From assembly GCF_000718775.1 (NCBI RefSeq), contig NZ_JOCB01000091.1, positions 1 to 34,826 of the forward strand: a DNA stretch of 34,826 nucleotides, in the 5' to 3' direction. Positions within the stretch are counted from its first letter, which is position 1. Each line of letters begins with the position of its first letter. Of the stretch, positions 20,879-28,666 are shown in pieces. The notes under the pieces are model-generated. The model ran no database searches. It saw only the letters and a program-made list of their open reading frames with translations, and had not been told where the DNA came from. This stretch comes from Streptomyces sp. NRRL S-31. GTDB taxonomy: Bacteria > Actinomycetota > Actinomycetes > Streptomycetales > Streptomycetaceae. The position numbers were made by a program, and so were the translations under genes.

Positions 20879-23229
20879 TCACCGAGCGGTCGTACGCCGT
20901 GGAGCCGTGGACCGTCCGGGAGACCGCCCTCGACCTCGATGTCCTCGCCCAGAGCGAGTCGGTGTTCGCCCTGTCCAACGGGCACGTCGGCTGGCGCGGC
21001 AACCTCGACGAGGGCGAGCCGCACGGCCTCCCCGGCAGCTACCTCAACGGCGTGCACGAGGTGCACCCGCTGCCGTACGCGGAGGCCGGCTACGGCTATC
21101 CGGAGTCCGGGCAGACGGTCATCAACGTCACCAACGGCAAGGTGCTGCGGCTGCTGGTGGACGACGAGCCGTTCGACCTGCGCTACGGCCGCCTCGTGAC
21201 CCACGAGCGCGTCCTGGACCTGCGCCGCGGGGTGCTGGAGCGGACCTGCGAGTGGACCTCCCCGGCCGGTTCCACGGTCCGGGTGCGCTCCACCCGGCTG
21301 GTGTCGCTGACCCAGCGGGCGGTCGCCGCCGTGGCGTACGAGGTGGAGGCCGTCGGCAGCACCAGCCGGGTGGTGATCCAGTCCGAGCTGGTCGCCAACG
21401 AGAGCCTGCCGGAATCCGACGGCGACCCGCGCGCCGCCAAGGCGCTGAAGTCGCCGCTGGAGCAGGAGGACGGCTTCGCCTCCGGTGAGCGGCTGCGGCT
21501 GGTCCACCGCACCCGGCGCAGCGGCCTCAGGGTCGCCGTGGCCGCCGACCACGTCGTCACCGGCCCCGAGCGCACCACCAGCCGCAGCGAGAGCGGCATC
21601 GACGTGGCCCGGCTGACCGTCACCTCCGTGCTGGAACCCGGGCAGACGCTGCGGGTGGAGAAACTGGTCGCGCACGGCTGGTCCGGCACCCGGTCGCTGC
21701 CCGCGATGGCCGACCAGGTCGACGCCGCCCTCGCCGCCGCCGCGCACGACGGCTGGGAGGGCCTGCTCGCCGGCCAGCGGGCCCGCCTGGACGACTTCTG
21801 GTCCCGCGCCGACGTCGAGGTGGAGGGCGACGAGGAGATCCAGCAGGCCGTCCGGTTCGCGCTGTTCCACGTCCTCCAGGCCGGCGCCCGCGCCGAACGG
21901 CGCGCCATCCCGGCGAAGGGGCTGACCGGCTCCGGCTACGACGGACACGCCTTCTGGGACACCGAGATGTTCGTCCTGCCCGTGCTCACCCACACCGCGC
22001 CCCAGGCCGTCGCCGAGGCGCTGCGCTGGCGCCACGGCACGCTGGACGAGGCCCGTGAACGCGCGGCCCAGCTGGGGCTCGCCGGAGCCGCGTTCCCCTG
22101 GCGGACCATCGCCGGCCCCGAGGGCTCGGCCTACTGGCCGGCCGGCACCGCCGCCTTCCACGTGAACGCCGGCATAGCCGACGCCGTCGTCCGGTACGTC
22201 GAGGCCACCGGCGACACCGGCTTCGAGCGGGAGGCCGGCGTGGAGCTGCTGGTGGAGACCGCCCGGCTGTGGCGGTCGCTCGGCCACCACGACAGCCACG
22301 GCGTCTTCCACCTCGACGGCGTCACCGGCCCCGACGAGTACAGCGCCGTCGCCGACGACAACACGTACACCAACCTGATGGCCCGGCAGAACCTGCGCGC
22401 GGCGGCCGACGCCGCCGAACGCCACCCCGGCGAGGCGCGGCGGCTCGGCGTCGACGAGGAGGAGAGCGCCGCCTGGCGGGACGCCGCCGACGCCATGCAC
22501 ATCCCCTACAACACCGAACTCGGCGTCCACGAACAGCACGCCGGCTTCACCCGCTACCAGCGGTGGGACTTCGCCGGCACCCGCGCCGACCAGTACCCGC
22601 TGCTGCTCCACTTCCCCTACTTCGACCTGTACCGCAAACAGGTCGTCAAACAGGCCGACCTGGTGCTCGCCATGTACACCTGCGGCGACTACTTCGAGCG
22701 CGAGCACGACGAGGAGCAGATCGCCCGGAACTTCGCCTACTACGAGCCGCTGACCGTCCGCGACTCCTCCCTGTCCGCCTGCTGCCAGGCCGTCATCGCC
22801 GCCCAGACCGGCCATCTGGACCTCGCCTACGCCTACACCTCCGAGGCCGCGCTGATGGACCTGCACGACCTGGAGCACAACACGCGGGACGGGCTGCACA
22901 TCGCCTCGCTCGCCGGCACCTGGATGGCGCTGGTCGCGGGCTTCGGCGGCATGCGCCGCGACGACGACCGGCTCCGGTTCGCGCCCCGGCTGCCCGAACG
23001 GCTGCGCCGGCTCGCCTTCCACCTCCAGTTCCGCGGGCGCCGGCTGCGCGTGGACATCGGCGCGGACAAGGTGACGTACGCGCTGCTGGACGGCGAGCCG
23101 CTGACGCTCCGCCACCACGGCGAGCCGCTGACCGTCAGCACCGACGAGCCGGCCGTCCGGGCCGTACCGCCGACGACCCGTCGACCCGCCCCCGGACAGC
23201 CGCCGCACCGCGCGCCGAACGCCGGCTGA
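20875..23229 (+). CDS. Glycoside hydrolase family 65 phosphorylase/hydrolase, 784 aa
   Basis: GH65 order: N-terminal beta-sandwich (about 1-270), linker helices (about 275-325), (alpha/alpha)6 catalytic barrel (about 325-700) and a small C-terminal jelly-roll (about 700-760). The catalytic acid is Glu488 in GVTGPDEYS; GHAFWDTEMF (357-366) and KQADLV (substrate and phosphate loop) are present. Family members phosphorolyse maltose, trehalose, kojibiose or nigerose with inversion, giving beta-glucose-1-phosphate, which the coupled mutase would use. A hydrolase role is possible for some members. Cytoplasmic. The GTG at 20875 lies within the mutase stop region. A hairpin terminator follows 23 bp after the stop. 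Confidence 0.92.
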   Translation: MITERSYAVEPWTVRETALDLDVLAQSESVFALSNGHVGWRGNLDEGEPHGLPGSYLNGVHEVHPLPYAEAGYGYPESGQTVINVTNGKVLRLLVDDEPFDLRYGRLVTHERVLDLRRGVLERTCEWTSPAGSTVRVRSTRLVSLTQRAVAAVAYEVEAVGSTSRVVIQSELVANESLPESDGDPRAAKALKSPLEQEDGFASGERLRLVHRTRRSGLRVAVAADHVVTGPERTTSRSESGIDVARLTVTSVLEPGQTLRVEKLVAHGWSGTRSLPAMADQVDAALAAAAHDGWEGLLAGQRARLDDFWSRADVEVEGDEEIQQAVRFALFHVLQAGARAERRAIPAKGLTGSGYDGHAFWDTEMFVLPVLTHTAPQAVAEALRWRHGTLDEARERAAQLGLAGAAFPWRTIAGPEGSAYWPAGTAAFHVNAGIADAVVRYVEATGDTGFEREAGVELLVETARLWRSLGHHDSHGVFHLDGVTGPDEYSAVADDNTYTNLMARQNLRAAADAAERHPGEARRLGVDEEESAAWRDAADAMHIPYNTELGVHEQHAGFTRYQRWDFAGTRADQYPLLLHFPYFDLYRKQVVKQADLVLAMYTCGDYFEREHDEEQIARNFAYYEPLTVRDSSLSACCQAVIAAQTGHLDLAYAYTSEAALMDLHDLEHNTRDGLHIASLAGTWMALVAGFGGMRRDDDRLRFAPRLPERLRRLAFHLQFRGRRLRVDIGADKVTYALLDGEPLTLRHHGEPLTVSTDEPAVRAVPPTTRRPAPGQPPHRAPNAG

Positions 23230-23252
23230 ACCGCCCGGGAGCACGCGCCGTC

Positions 23253-23280
23253 GCCGGTCGCGGACACGTCCGTGACCGGC
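23253..23280 (+). terminator. Hairpin terminator of the GH65 operon
   Basis: A 12-bp stem with one G-T pair (23253-23264 with 23269-23280) and a 4-nt loop. Confidence 0.65.
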
Positions 23281-23320
23281 CGCGCGGTGCGCCGCACACC
23301 GCGCCCCCACGGCGGCCGTC

Positions 23321-23709
23321 TCAGACGTCGCCCTCGGCGAGCGGTGCGCGCGGCGCCCGCTCCTCCTCGCCGCTCGGTCCGGTCACGGACAGCCGGAGGG
23401 CGCCGATCGGGTATCGGGTCCGGCCCCCGGCCCAGGGGGCCTCGCGCATCGCCTGGGCCGTCGGCTCGGCCGCGTTCCTGACCGGCCGGCACGCACCGCG
23501 CCGCCCGTCGGCGTCCCGCGGCACCAGCCCTTTGTCGTACGTATGTTCGAGAATCGTGTGGACCGTGTCGTACGCCGGCCCGCCACCGATCTCCTGCCGG
23601 ATCCGCGCCGGGTCAGCGGCCGCTCCGTGGCCCGGAGGACGGCCGGCACCTCGCCCTCCGGCTTCCCCGCCCCGCGCCGCTCCGCGCCACGGGGCCCTGT
23701 GCCGGCCAT
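23321..23709 (-). pseudogene. BlaI/MecI-family repressor broken by one missing base
   Basis: From ATG 23709 (GAGG seven bases upstream) one frame reads EGEVPAVLRATERPLT, the start of a BlaI winged helix. The family continues in the next frame: ARIRQEIGGGPAYDTVHTIL, then EHTYDKGLVPRDADGRRGACRPV, matching the AYTTV-TIL-KGLV-R pattern. Adding one G to the GGG run at 23610-23612 (C on the minus strand) would join them as PLTPARIRQE and give 129 aa, the usual length. The C-terminus (SGEEERAPRAPLAEGDV) resembles a BlaI tail with Leu-to-Pro changes. So this is a recent pseudogene or a sequencing error in a short homopolymer. No BlaR/M56 peptidase partner is adjacent. Confidence 0.75.
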
Positions 23710-23844
23710 GACCCGACCTCACAGCGCGTAGTGCCGTCGGCCGGATGGCCCCGTCAGCCGGGTACGGCCGGGTGATCCGGGCCGGCCCGGCCGTGTCGTC
23801 CCGCGCCGGCACCCCGGACCCGGAGGCCGCGGGGTGACAGTGGA

Positions 23845-23863
23845 CCCCACGACCTGTGTGGGG
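23845..23863. promoter_or_regulatory. Palindrome upstream of the membrane-protein operon
   Basis: CCCCAC-N7-GTGGGG, flanked by GGA and ACC, lies 15 bp before the ATG at 23878. It may be an operator in the divergent region shared with the broken BlaI gene. Confidence 0.3.
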
Positions 23864-23877
23864 ACCGAGGGGTGGTC

Positions 23878-25737
23878 ATGGCCGGCAGCAGCCACGCGAC
23901 ACTCGACGCGGTGAGCCGCGGGCGCCCGCGCCGCCGGTCCGCCGGGGCCGTCCGCGCCGCATGGCCTCTCGCGGCCGTCGCCGCGGCCTTCACCCTCGCC
24001 CAACTGCTGCTCGTACGGCCCGGCATGGGGCTCGGCTGGGACGAGACGGTCTACGTCAGCCAGGTCGGCCGGCACGCCCCGGCGTCCTTCTTCAGCGCCC
24101 CCCGCGCACGGGGCGTGTCCCTGCTGGTCGCACCGGTCGCCTCCTGGTCGTCCTCGACGCCGCTGCTCCGCGTCTACCTCGCCCTCCTGTCCGGCCTCGC
24201 CCTGTTCCTGGCGCTGCGCGCCTGGCGGGGCCTCTTCCCGATCCCCGTACTCGCCCTGGCCGGCGGCCTGTTCGCCTCCCTGTGGACGACCCTGTTCTAC
24301 GGCCCCCAGGCCATGCCGAACCTCTGGGTCGCCGTCGGCGCCCTGGCCGCCGTCGCCTGCTTCCTGCGGACCGGCGCCGACCGGGCCGACCGGGCCGCCC
24401 CGTGGGGCCTGGCGGCGAGCACGGCGCTGATGGCGTGCATGCGGCCGGTGGACGCGGTCTGGGTGTGCCTGCCCCTGCTCGTCCCGGGGCTGCGGCGCGG
24501 CCGGCGCCGGGCGCTGCTCGTCCTGCTCGCCGGACTCGCCGTGGGCGCCGCCGAGTGGGTGATCGAGGCGTACACCGGCTACGGCGGCCTGGCCCGCCGG
24601 CTGGCCGACGGCTCGGCGATCCAGGGCGGCCTCGGCTGGCATCTCGCCGTCGTGGACCAACTGCGCGCGCTGGGCGGCCGGACGCTGTGCCGGCCGTGCG
24701 CCGGCGCCCTGCCGCACCCGTTGCTGACCCTCTGGTGGTTCGCGCTGCTCCCGCTCGCCGGGCTCGCCCTGGCGGTCGCCGTCCGCGCCCGGCGCACGAC
24801 GGCCACGGCGCTGCCGCTCGCCTGCGCGGCCACCGCCGCCTTCCCCTACCTCTTCCTGATCGGCTACGCGGCCCCCCGCTTCCTGCTGCCCGCCTACGCC
24901 CTGCTCGCGATCCCGGTCGCCGACGCCCTCGCAGCCGCGCTGACCACCCGTCACCCGGTCATCCGCCCGGCCTCGCGGACCGCGTGGTACGCCACCCGGA
25001 GCCGGGGAGCGGGTCCGGCGCCGGACCCGGCCGGGCGGACGGCCAGGTTCCGGGCGCCTGGCCCGGCGCGGAGCCGACTCTCGTGGCCGACCCGGGGGGC
25101 GCCTCCGGCTTCGGGTGGGAGCGGGTCTCCCGACGCTGTGCCGGATGTGCCTCCGGCTCCGGACCGGAGCGGGGCTCCCGGCGCGGCGCGGGGTGTGCTT
25201 CCGGCCTCGGACCGGAGCGGGGCTCCCGGAGCCGCGCCGGATGTGCCCCCGGCTCCGGGCAGGAACGGGGCCCCCTGCGCCGCGCCGGGTGCGGTTCGGC
25301 GCCGGAGCCGGCAACCGGGACCGGCCCGGCGCACTGCCGTGCGCCCAGGCGTCCTGGTGCTGGTCTGCGCCGGCCTGGCCGTACATCTCGGTGCGCAGCT
25401 CGGTGTCCTCGGACGGGTCGTCACCGGAGCCACCGGCGCGCACCGGGCCTGGGCCCGGACCGCGACCGAACTGAACCGCCGAGGGGTCCGCCCGCCCTGT
25501 CTGGTCGCCGGCCACGAGGCCCTTCCGGTGGCGTACGCCGCCGGCTGCGCCTCGGCCGCGACGTCCGGCCCCAACGCCGACTCCACACCGGAGGGCATCG
25601 CCCGGGCCGCCCGCCGGATGCCGGTCGCCACGCTGGTGCCGGCCGGGTCCGCGCCGCCCGGTTACGCCCGCGACTGGCCCTCCACGGCCGTCGGCGCGGT
25701 GCGGCTGTACTACGTCGTACCGGGCGCCGGCGCATGA
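23878..25737 (+). CDS. Polytopic membrane protein, GT-C glycosyltransferase-like, 619 aa
   Basis: About ten hydrophobic segments, the first at about residues 29-47, followed by an acidic loop GLGWDETVYVSQ, the position where ArnT/PMT-type GT-C transferases carry catalytic Asp/Glu residues. Transmembrane segments run to about residue 365; a Pro/Gly/Ser/Ala-rich insertion (about 385-490, including a 16-aa tandem repeat) follows, then one more membrane segment (about 495-515) and an external C-terminal domain ending VRLYYVVPGAGA. A lipid-linked sugar transferase is the best guess; acceptor and donor are unknown. The ATG at 23878 has GAGGGG five bases upstream. Its stop overlaps the ATG of the next gene (ATGA), so the two are coupled. 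Confidence 0.75.
   Translation: MAGSSHATLDAVSRGRPRRRSAGAVRAAWPLAAVAAAFTLAQLLLVRPGMGLGWDETVYVSQVGRHAPASFFSAPRARGVSLLVAPVASWSSSTPLLRVYLALLSGLALFLALRAWRGLFPIPVLALAGGLFASLWTTLFYGPQAMPNLWVAVGALAAVACFLRTGADRADRAAPWGLAASTALMACMRPVDAVWVCLPLLVPGLRRGRRRALLVLLAGLAVGAAEWVIEAYTGYGGLARRLADGSAIQGGLGWHLAVVDQLRALGGRTLCRPCAGALPHPLLTLWWFALLPLAGLALAVAVRARRTTATALPLACAATAAFPYLFLIGYAAPRFLLPAYALLAIPVADALAAALTTRHPVIRPASRTAWYATRSRGAGPAPDPAGRTARFRAPGPARSRLSWPTRGAPPASGGSGSPDAVPDVPPAPDRSGAPGAARGVLPASDRSGAPGAAPDVPPAPGRNGAPCAAPGAVRRRSRQPGPARRTAVRPGVLVLVCAGLAVHLGAQLGVLGRVVTGATGAHRAWARTATELNRRGVRPPCLVAGHEALPVAYAAGCASAATSGPNADSTPEGIARAARRMPVATLVPAGSAPPGYARDWPSTAVGAVRLYYVVPGAGA
25118..25309 (+). repeat. 48-bp in-frame tandem repeat inside the GT-C-like gene
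   Basis: Units begin GGAGCGGG(G/T)CTCCCG at 25118, 25166 and 25214, with a degenerate fourth from 25262. Each encodes 16 residues of the type SGAPGAAPDVPPAPDR. Third-position G/C is clearly lower than in the flanking membrane-spanning parts, and all frames stay open across the array, as expected for expansion of a short DNA unit. Confidence 0.8.
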
Positions 25738-26678
25738 CGTCCCCGGCCGGCCTCACCGCCTCCCTCGGCCGCCGGCGCCTTCGCTGGCACGCCGCCGGCT
25801 GCCTCGCCGTACTGCTCGGCGCGCTCTACCTGGCCCACCGGTACCGGCCCGCGGTATGGCACGCGGCCGAGCGGCTCGCCGCCGCCGACCAGGGCTGGCT
25901 GCTGGCCGGCGCGGCGGCGGCCCTCACCACCTGGGCGGCCTCCGCACTCGCCCAGCAGGGCGCCGTCGTACGGCGACTGCCCGGCGCCCGGCTGCTCGCC
26001 GCCCAGTTCGCCGCCTCCGCCGTCAACCACCTGCTGCCCGCGGGACTCGGCGCGGGCGCCGTGAACGTGCGCTTCCTGATGTGCTGCGGGCTGCCGGCCG
26101 GGCGCGCGGCCGGCGCGCTGGCGGTCAAGACCACCGCGGGCGCCGCCGTCCGCCTGGCACTGATCGCGCTGCTCGCCCCGGCCTGCCCGGGCCTGCTGCG
26201 CCTCCCGCACCTCTCCCCGGTGGCCGTCGCCGCCCTCCTCGGCGCGGTGGCGGCGGCGGTCCTGCTGGTCACCTCCCTGTGGTCGCGGTGCCGGCGGGCG
26301 CTCGCCGCCGTACTGGCCGACATCCGCACCCTGCACGCCCGCCCGTCGCGCGCGGCGGCCCTGTGGGGCGGTTCCCTGGCCTTCGCCGCACTGCACGCGC
26401 TGGTCCTCGTCGCCGTCACCCGGGCCGTCGGCGTACCGCTCGCCCCGCTCCAGGTCGCGCTGCTCTACCTCGCGGCGAGCAGCGCCGCCGCCCTGCTGCC
26501 CACCCCGGGCGGTCTCGGCTCGCTGGACGCCGCGCTGGCCCTCGCCCTCACCGCCGCCGGCGCCCCCGGTGGCGCCGCCGCGTCCGCCGTGCTCGGCTAC
26601 CGGCTGCTGACCGTCTGGCTGCCGCTGCTCCCCGGCCTGCTGGTGCTCGTGGTGCTGGTACGGCGCAAGTTCCTCTGA
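25734..26678 (+). CDS. LPG_synthase_TM / UPF0104-type integral membrane protein, 314 aa
   Basis: About seven or eight transmembrane segments. The family pattern is visible: NHLLPAGLGAGAVNVRFLM (near residues 98-116, equivalent to the conserved P-x-G-x-G segment), AVKTTAGAAVRLALIALL, and LLPTPGGLGSLDAALALAL (about 257-275), the conserved second P-x-G-x-G loop. The family shares the flippase-like transmembrane domain of MprF and includes many proteins linked to lipid or glycolipid biosynthesis. No soluble lysyl-transferase domain is present. The start overlaps the stop of the GT-C-like gene by four bases, so they probably act together in making or moving a lipid-linked glycan. A weak hairpin (26681-26698) follows. 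Confidence 0.82.
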   Translation: MTSPAGLTASLGRRRLRWHAAGCLAVLLGALYLAHRYRPAVWHAAERLAAADQGWLLAGAAAALTTWAASALAQQGAVVRRLPGARLLAAQFAASAVNHLLPAGLGAGAVNVRFLMCCGLPAGRAAGALAVKTTAGAAVRLALIALLAPACPGLLRLPHLSPVAVAALLGAVAAAVLLVTSLWSRCRRALAAVLADIRTLHARPSRAAALWGGSLAFAALHALVLVAVTRAVGVPLAPLQVALLYLAASSAAALLPTPGGLGSLDAALALALTAAGAPGGAAASAVLGYRLLTVWLPLLPGLLVLVVLVRRKFL

Positions 26679-26751
26679 GCGCCGGGGAGTTTCCCGGCCG
26701 TCCACTTCAGGTAGGAGACGGGTACTGCCGGGAGCACCAGGAGGGGAAGCC

Positions 26752-27606
26752 ATGCCGGGGAACGACAGCGGGGGCCTGCCGGACGACGCCTTCTTCACAC
26801 CGGGGACGTCGTCCTTCACCGACTTCCTGGCCGCCTACCGCCCAGGGCTGCTGCCCACCGCACCTCCCTTGCCGACGGGCGCCCGGGTGGCACCCGACCG
26901 GTTCCCGCACGGCACCACCGTGCTCGCCCTGACCTACCGCGACGGCGTGCTGATCGCGGGCGACCGCCGGGCCACCATGGGCAACCTCATAGCCCAGCGC
27001 GACCTGGAGAAGGTGCACCCGGCCGACGACCACACCGCCGTCGCCTTCGCCGGCACCGTCGGTCTCGCCCTCGACATGGTGCGGCTCTACCAGGTGGAGC
27101 TGGCCCACTTCGAGAAGATCGAGGGCATCCCGATGACCCTGGGCGCCAAGGCGGCCCGCCTCGCCGCCATGATCCGGCAGAACCTCGCCCAGGCCATGCA
27201 GGGCCTCGTCGTCGTCCCCCTGCTCGTCGGCTACGACCTGGCCGCGCCGGACGGCGGACGCGGCCGGATCTTCAGCTTCGACGCGGCCGGCGGGCTGTAC
27301 GAGAAACGCGGCTTCCACGCCGAGGGCAGCGGCTCCCCGTACGCTCGGGGCGCCCTGAAGAAGCTGTACCGGCCGGACCTGACCCGCGGGGAAGCGGCCC
27401 TCGCCGCCGTCCAGGCGCTGTACGACGCGGCGGACGACGACTCGGCCACCGGCGGCCCCGACCTCAACCGCCGTATCTTCCCCATCGTCTCGGTCATCAC
27501 CGAGGACGGCTTCGAGCGGCTGCCGGAGACGGAGACCCGGGAACTCAGCCACGAGACGGTCCGGCAGCGCGCCACCCGCCCGGACGGACCCCAGGCCGTG
27601 CTCTGA
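26752..27606 (+). CDS. prcB: Proteasome beta-subunit paralogue, orphan, 284 aa
   Basis: A PrcB-type 20S core subunit with a 54-residue propeptide (including FFTPGTSSFTDFLAAYRPGLLP) and cleavage expected between Gly54 and Thr55 (HG-TTVLAL). Mature-number catalytic residues are intact: Thr1 (Thr55), Asp17 (Asp71, AGDRRATMG) and Lys33 (Lys87, DLEKV), with GSGS and DAADDDSATGG as in active subunits. It should therefore be able to mature and cut peptides. In actinobacteria prcB lies with prcA, pup, dop, pafA and mpa; none is here, so this is likely a second copy whose partner alpha subunit is elsewhere. A strong GGAGGGGAAG precedes the ATG. A GGGTAC box at 26720-26725 could be a sigma-B-type -10, but its -35 (GTCC) is imperfect. 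Confidence 0.9.
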   Translation: MPGNDSGGLPDDAFFTPGTSSFTDFLAAYRPGLLPTAPPLPTGARVAPDRFPHGTTVLALTYRDGVLIAGDRRATMGNLIAQRDLEKVHPADDHTAVAFAGTVGLALDMVRLYQVELAHFEKIEGIPMTLGAKAARLAAMIRQNLAQAMQGLVVVPLLVGYDLAAPDGGRGRIFSFDAAGGLYEKRGFHAEGSGSPYARGALKKLYRPDLTRGEAALAAVQALYDAADDDSATGGPDLNRRIFPIVSVITEDGFERLPETETRELSHETVRQRATRPDGPQAVL

Positions 27607-27671
27607 ACCGGGCGGACCTCGCGCCGCGCGCTGACCCGGACGGACCCCAGGCCGCGCTCTGACCCGGGCGG
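27579..27671 (+). repeat. Direct duplication of the prcB 3' end
   Basis: The 37 bp at 27579-27615, which include the last codons (PDGPQAVL) and the stop, recur at 27635-27671 with two differences, 56 bp downstream. The second copy would again read PDGPQAAL-stop. No gene is attached to the second copy. Confidence 0.75.
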
Positions 27672-27682
27672 CCATGGCGGCG

Positions 27683-27720
27683 GGCGCCCCCGGGACCGGC
27701 GGACCGGGCCCGGGGGCGCC
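27683..27720 (+). terminator. Hairpin terminator after the prcB paralogue
   Basis: A perfect 12-bp stem (27683-27694 with 27709-27720) and a 14-nt loop, just beyond the duplicated tail. Confidence 0.65.
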
Positions 27721-27806
27721 GCTTACCCCGCAGGTCATCGCTTCCGGCGCGCCCGGCTGCCACGATCGGGGCGTACCGAGCCCGCCGCAGCCGATCGGAG
27801 GACACC

Positions 27807-28154
27807 GTGCCCGCCTACGCCATCGCGCACCTGAGGGAAGCCGCCCCGCACCCGGAGATCGCCGAGTACATCGAGCGGATCACCGCCACCTTCGAGCCGT
27901 ACGGCGGCCGCTTCCTGGTGCACGGCGCACGGCACGAGGTCAAGGAGGGCGGCTGGCCCGGACACGTGGTGGTGATCGGCTTCCCCGGCATCGCCGAGGC
28001 CCGCGCCTGGTGGGACTCGCCCGCCTACCAGGAGATCGCACCGCTGCGCTCGCGGCACATCGACGGCGACATCGTCCTCGTCCCGGGCGTCCCCGAGGAC
28101 TACGACCCGGCCGGCACCGCGCGGGCGCTGCGGGAGGCCCTGCCCACCGGATGA
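27807..28154 (+). CDS. DUF1330 family protein, 115 aa
   Basis: A single ferredoxin-like alpha/beta-barrel domain of the DUF1330 type: AYAIAHLREA, EIAEYIERITATFEPYGGRFLVHGA (central helix and strand), then HVVVIGFPGIAEARAWWDSPAYQEIAPLR, the signature F-P-s-x-e-A-x-x-W-x-s-x-x-Y segment. Such dimeric domains bind small molecules or act as simple enzymes; none is assigned. The GTG at 27807 has GGAGG six bases upstream. It appears monocistronic, being followed by a repeat array. Confidence 0.83.
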   Translation: MPAYAIAHLREAAPHPEIAEYIERITATFEPYGGRFLVHGARHEVKEGGWPGHVVVIGFPGIAEARAWWDSPAYQEIAPLRSRHIDGDIVLVPGVPEDYDPAGTARALREALPTG

Positions 28155-28170
28155 CCCCCGCCCGGCGCCG

Positions 28171-28242
28171 CGGACCGGCGGACCGGCGGATCGGCGGACG
28201 GGCGGATCGGCGGACGGGCGGATCGGCGGACGGGCGGATCGG
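28171..28242. repeat. Nine tandem 8-bp units CGGAYSGG
   Basis: Nine consecutive 8-mers: CGGACCGG twice, then CGGATCGG and CGGACGGG alternating, ending with CGGATCGG. The alternation makes a 16-bp higher-order unit. It starts 16 bp after the DUF1330 stop. The length is not a fixed multiple of three and it lies between genes. Confidence 0.85.
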
Positions 28243-28666
28243 TCCGGGGGCCTGCCCACCCGTCCCGGGGGCTTTCCCTCCCCATGGGAAAGGTCTGCCG
28301 CGCCCTTTACTGCACATCGGTTGCAGCAGCGGGCGGATGGCACAAGGCTGGGAGCGCGACCGGGACCGCGCCAACCGGAGGGGAGCCCCCGCGACGGCCG
28401 CCCTGATCCCGCTCCGCCCTCCCCGCCCGGTCCGGCACCGCGCCCGGCCCGGCACCGCGTCCTCGGCTCCTGTGACGCGGCGGGAGCGGATCAGGGCCGG
28501 CCCGCCGGCCGTGCCGCCGCCGGCCGTACCGTCGCGCCTCAGCGCCGGCGCCGAGCCCTCCCGGCGCGCGCCTCGACCAGGCCCCGCCGGCCGTGCCGGC
28601 GGGATTAATGATCCGCCCACGGGAAACGCGGACCGGGACCGACCGCGCATCCCGAAGGAGGCGACC
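28243..28666. other. Leader/gap before the DUF5709 gene
   Basis: No coding frame is supported. It contains the inverted repeat CTTTCCC-N7-GGGAAAG (28272-28292) and, nearer the gene, an AT-rich GGGATTAATGATCC stretch (about 28599-28612) that may be part of the promoter. Confidence 0.5.

Noticed and set aside
20506..23310. 934-codon open frame on the minus strand over GH65
   Set aside because: Antisense to a GH65 gene with all expected motifs; the composition is that of a mirror frame.
25115..25474. Cys/Arg-rich 119-codon frame overlapping the GT-C-like gene
   Set aside because: It comes from the 48-bp repeat being open in all phases; the membrane-protein frame continues on both sides and is coupled to the next gene.
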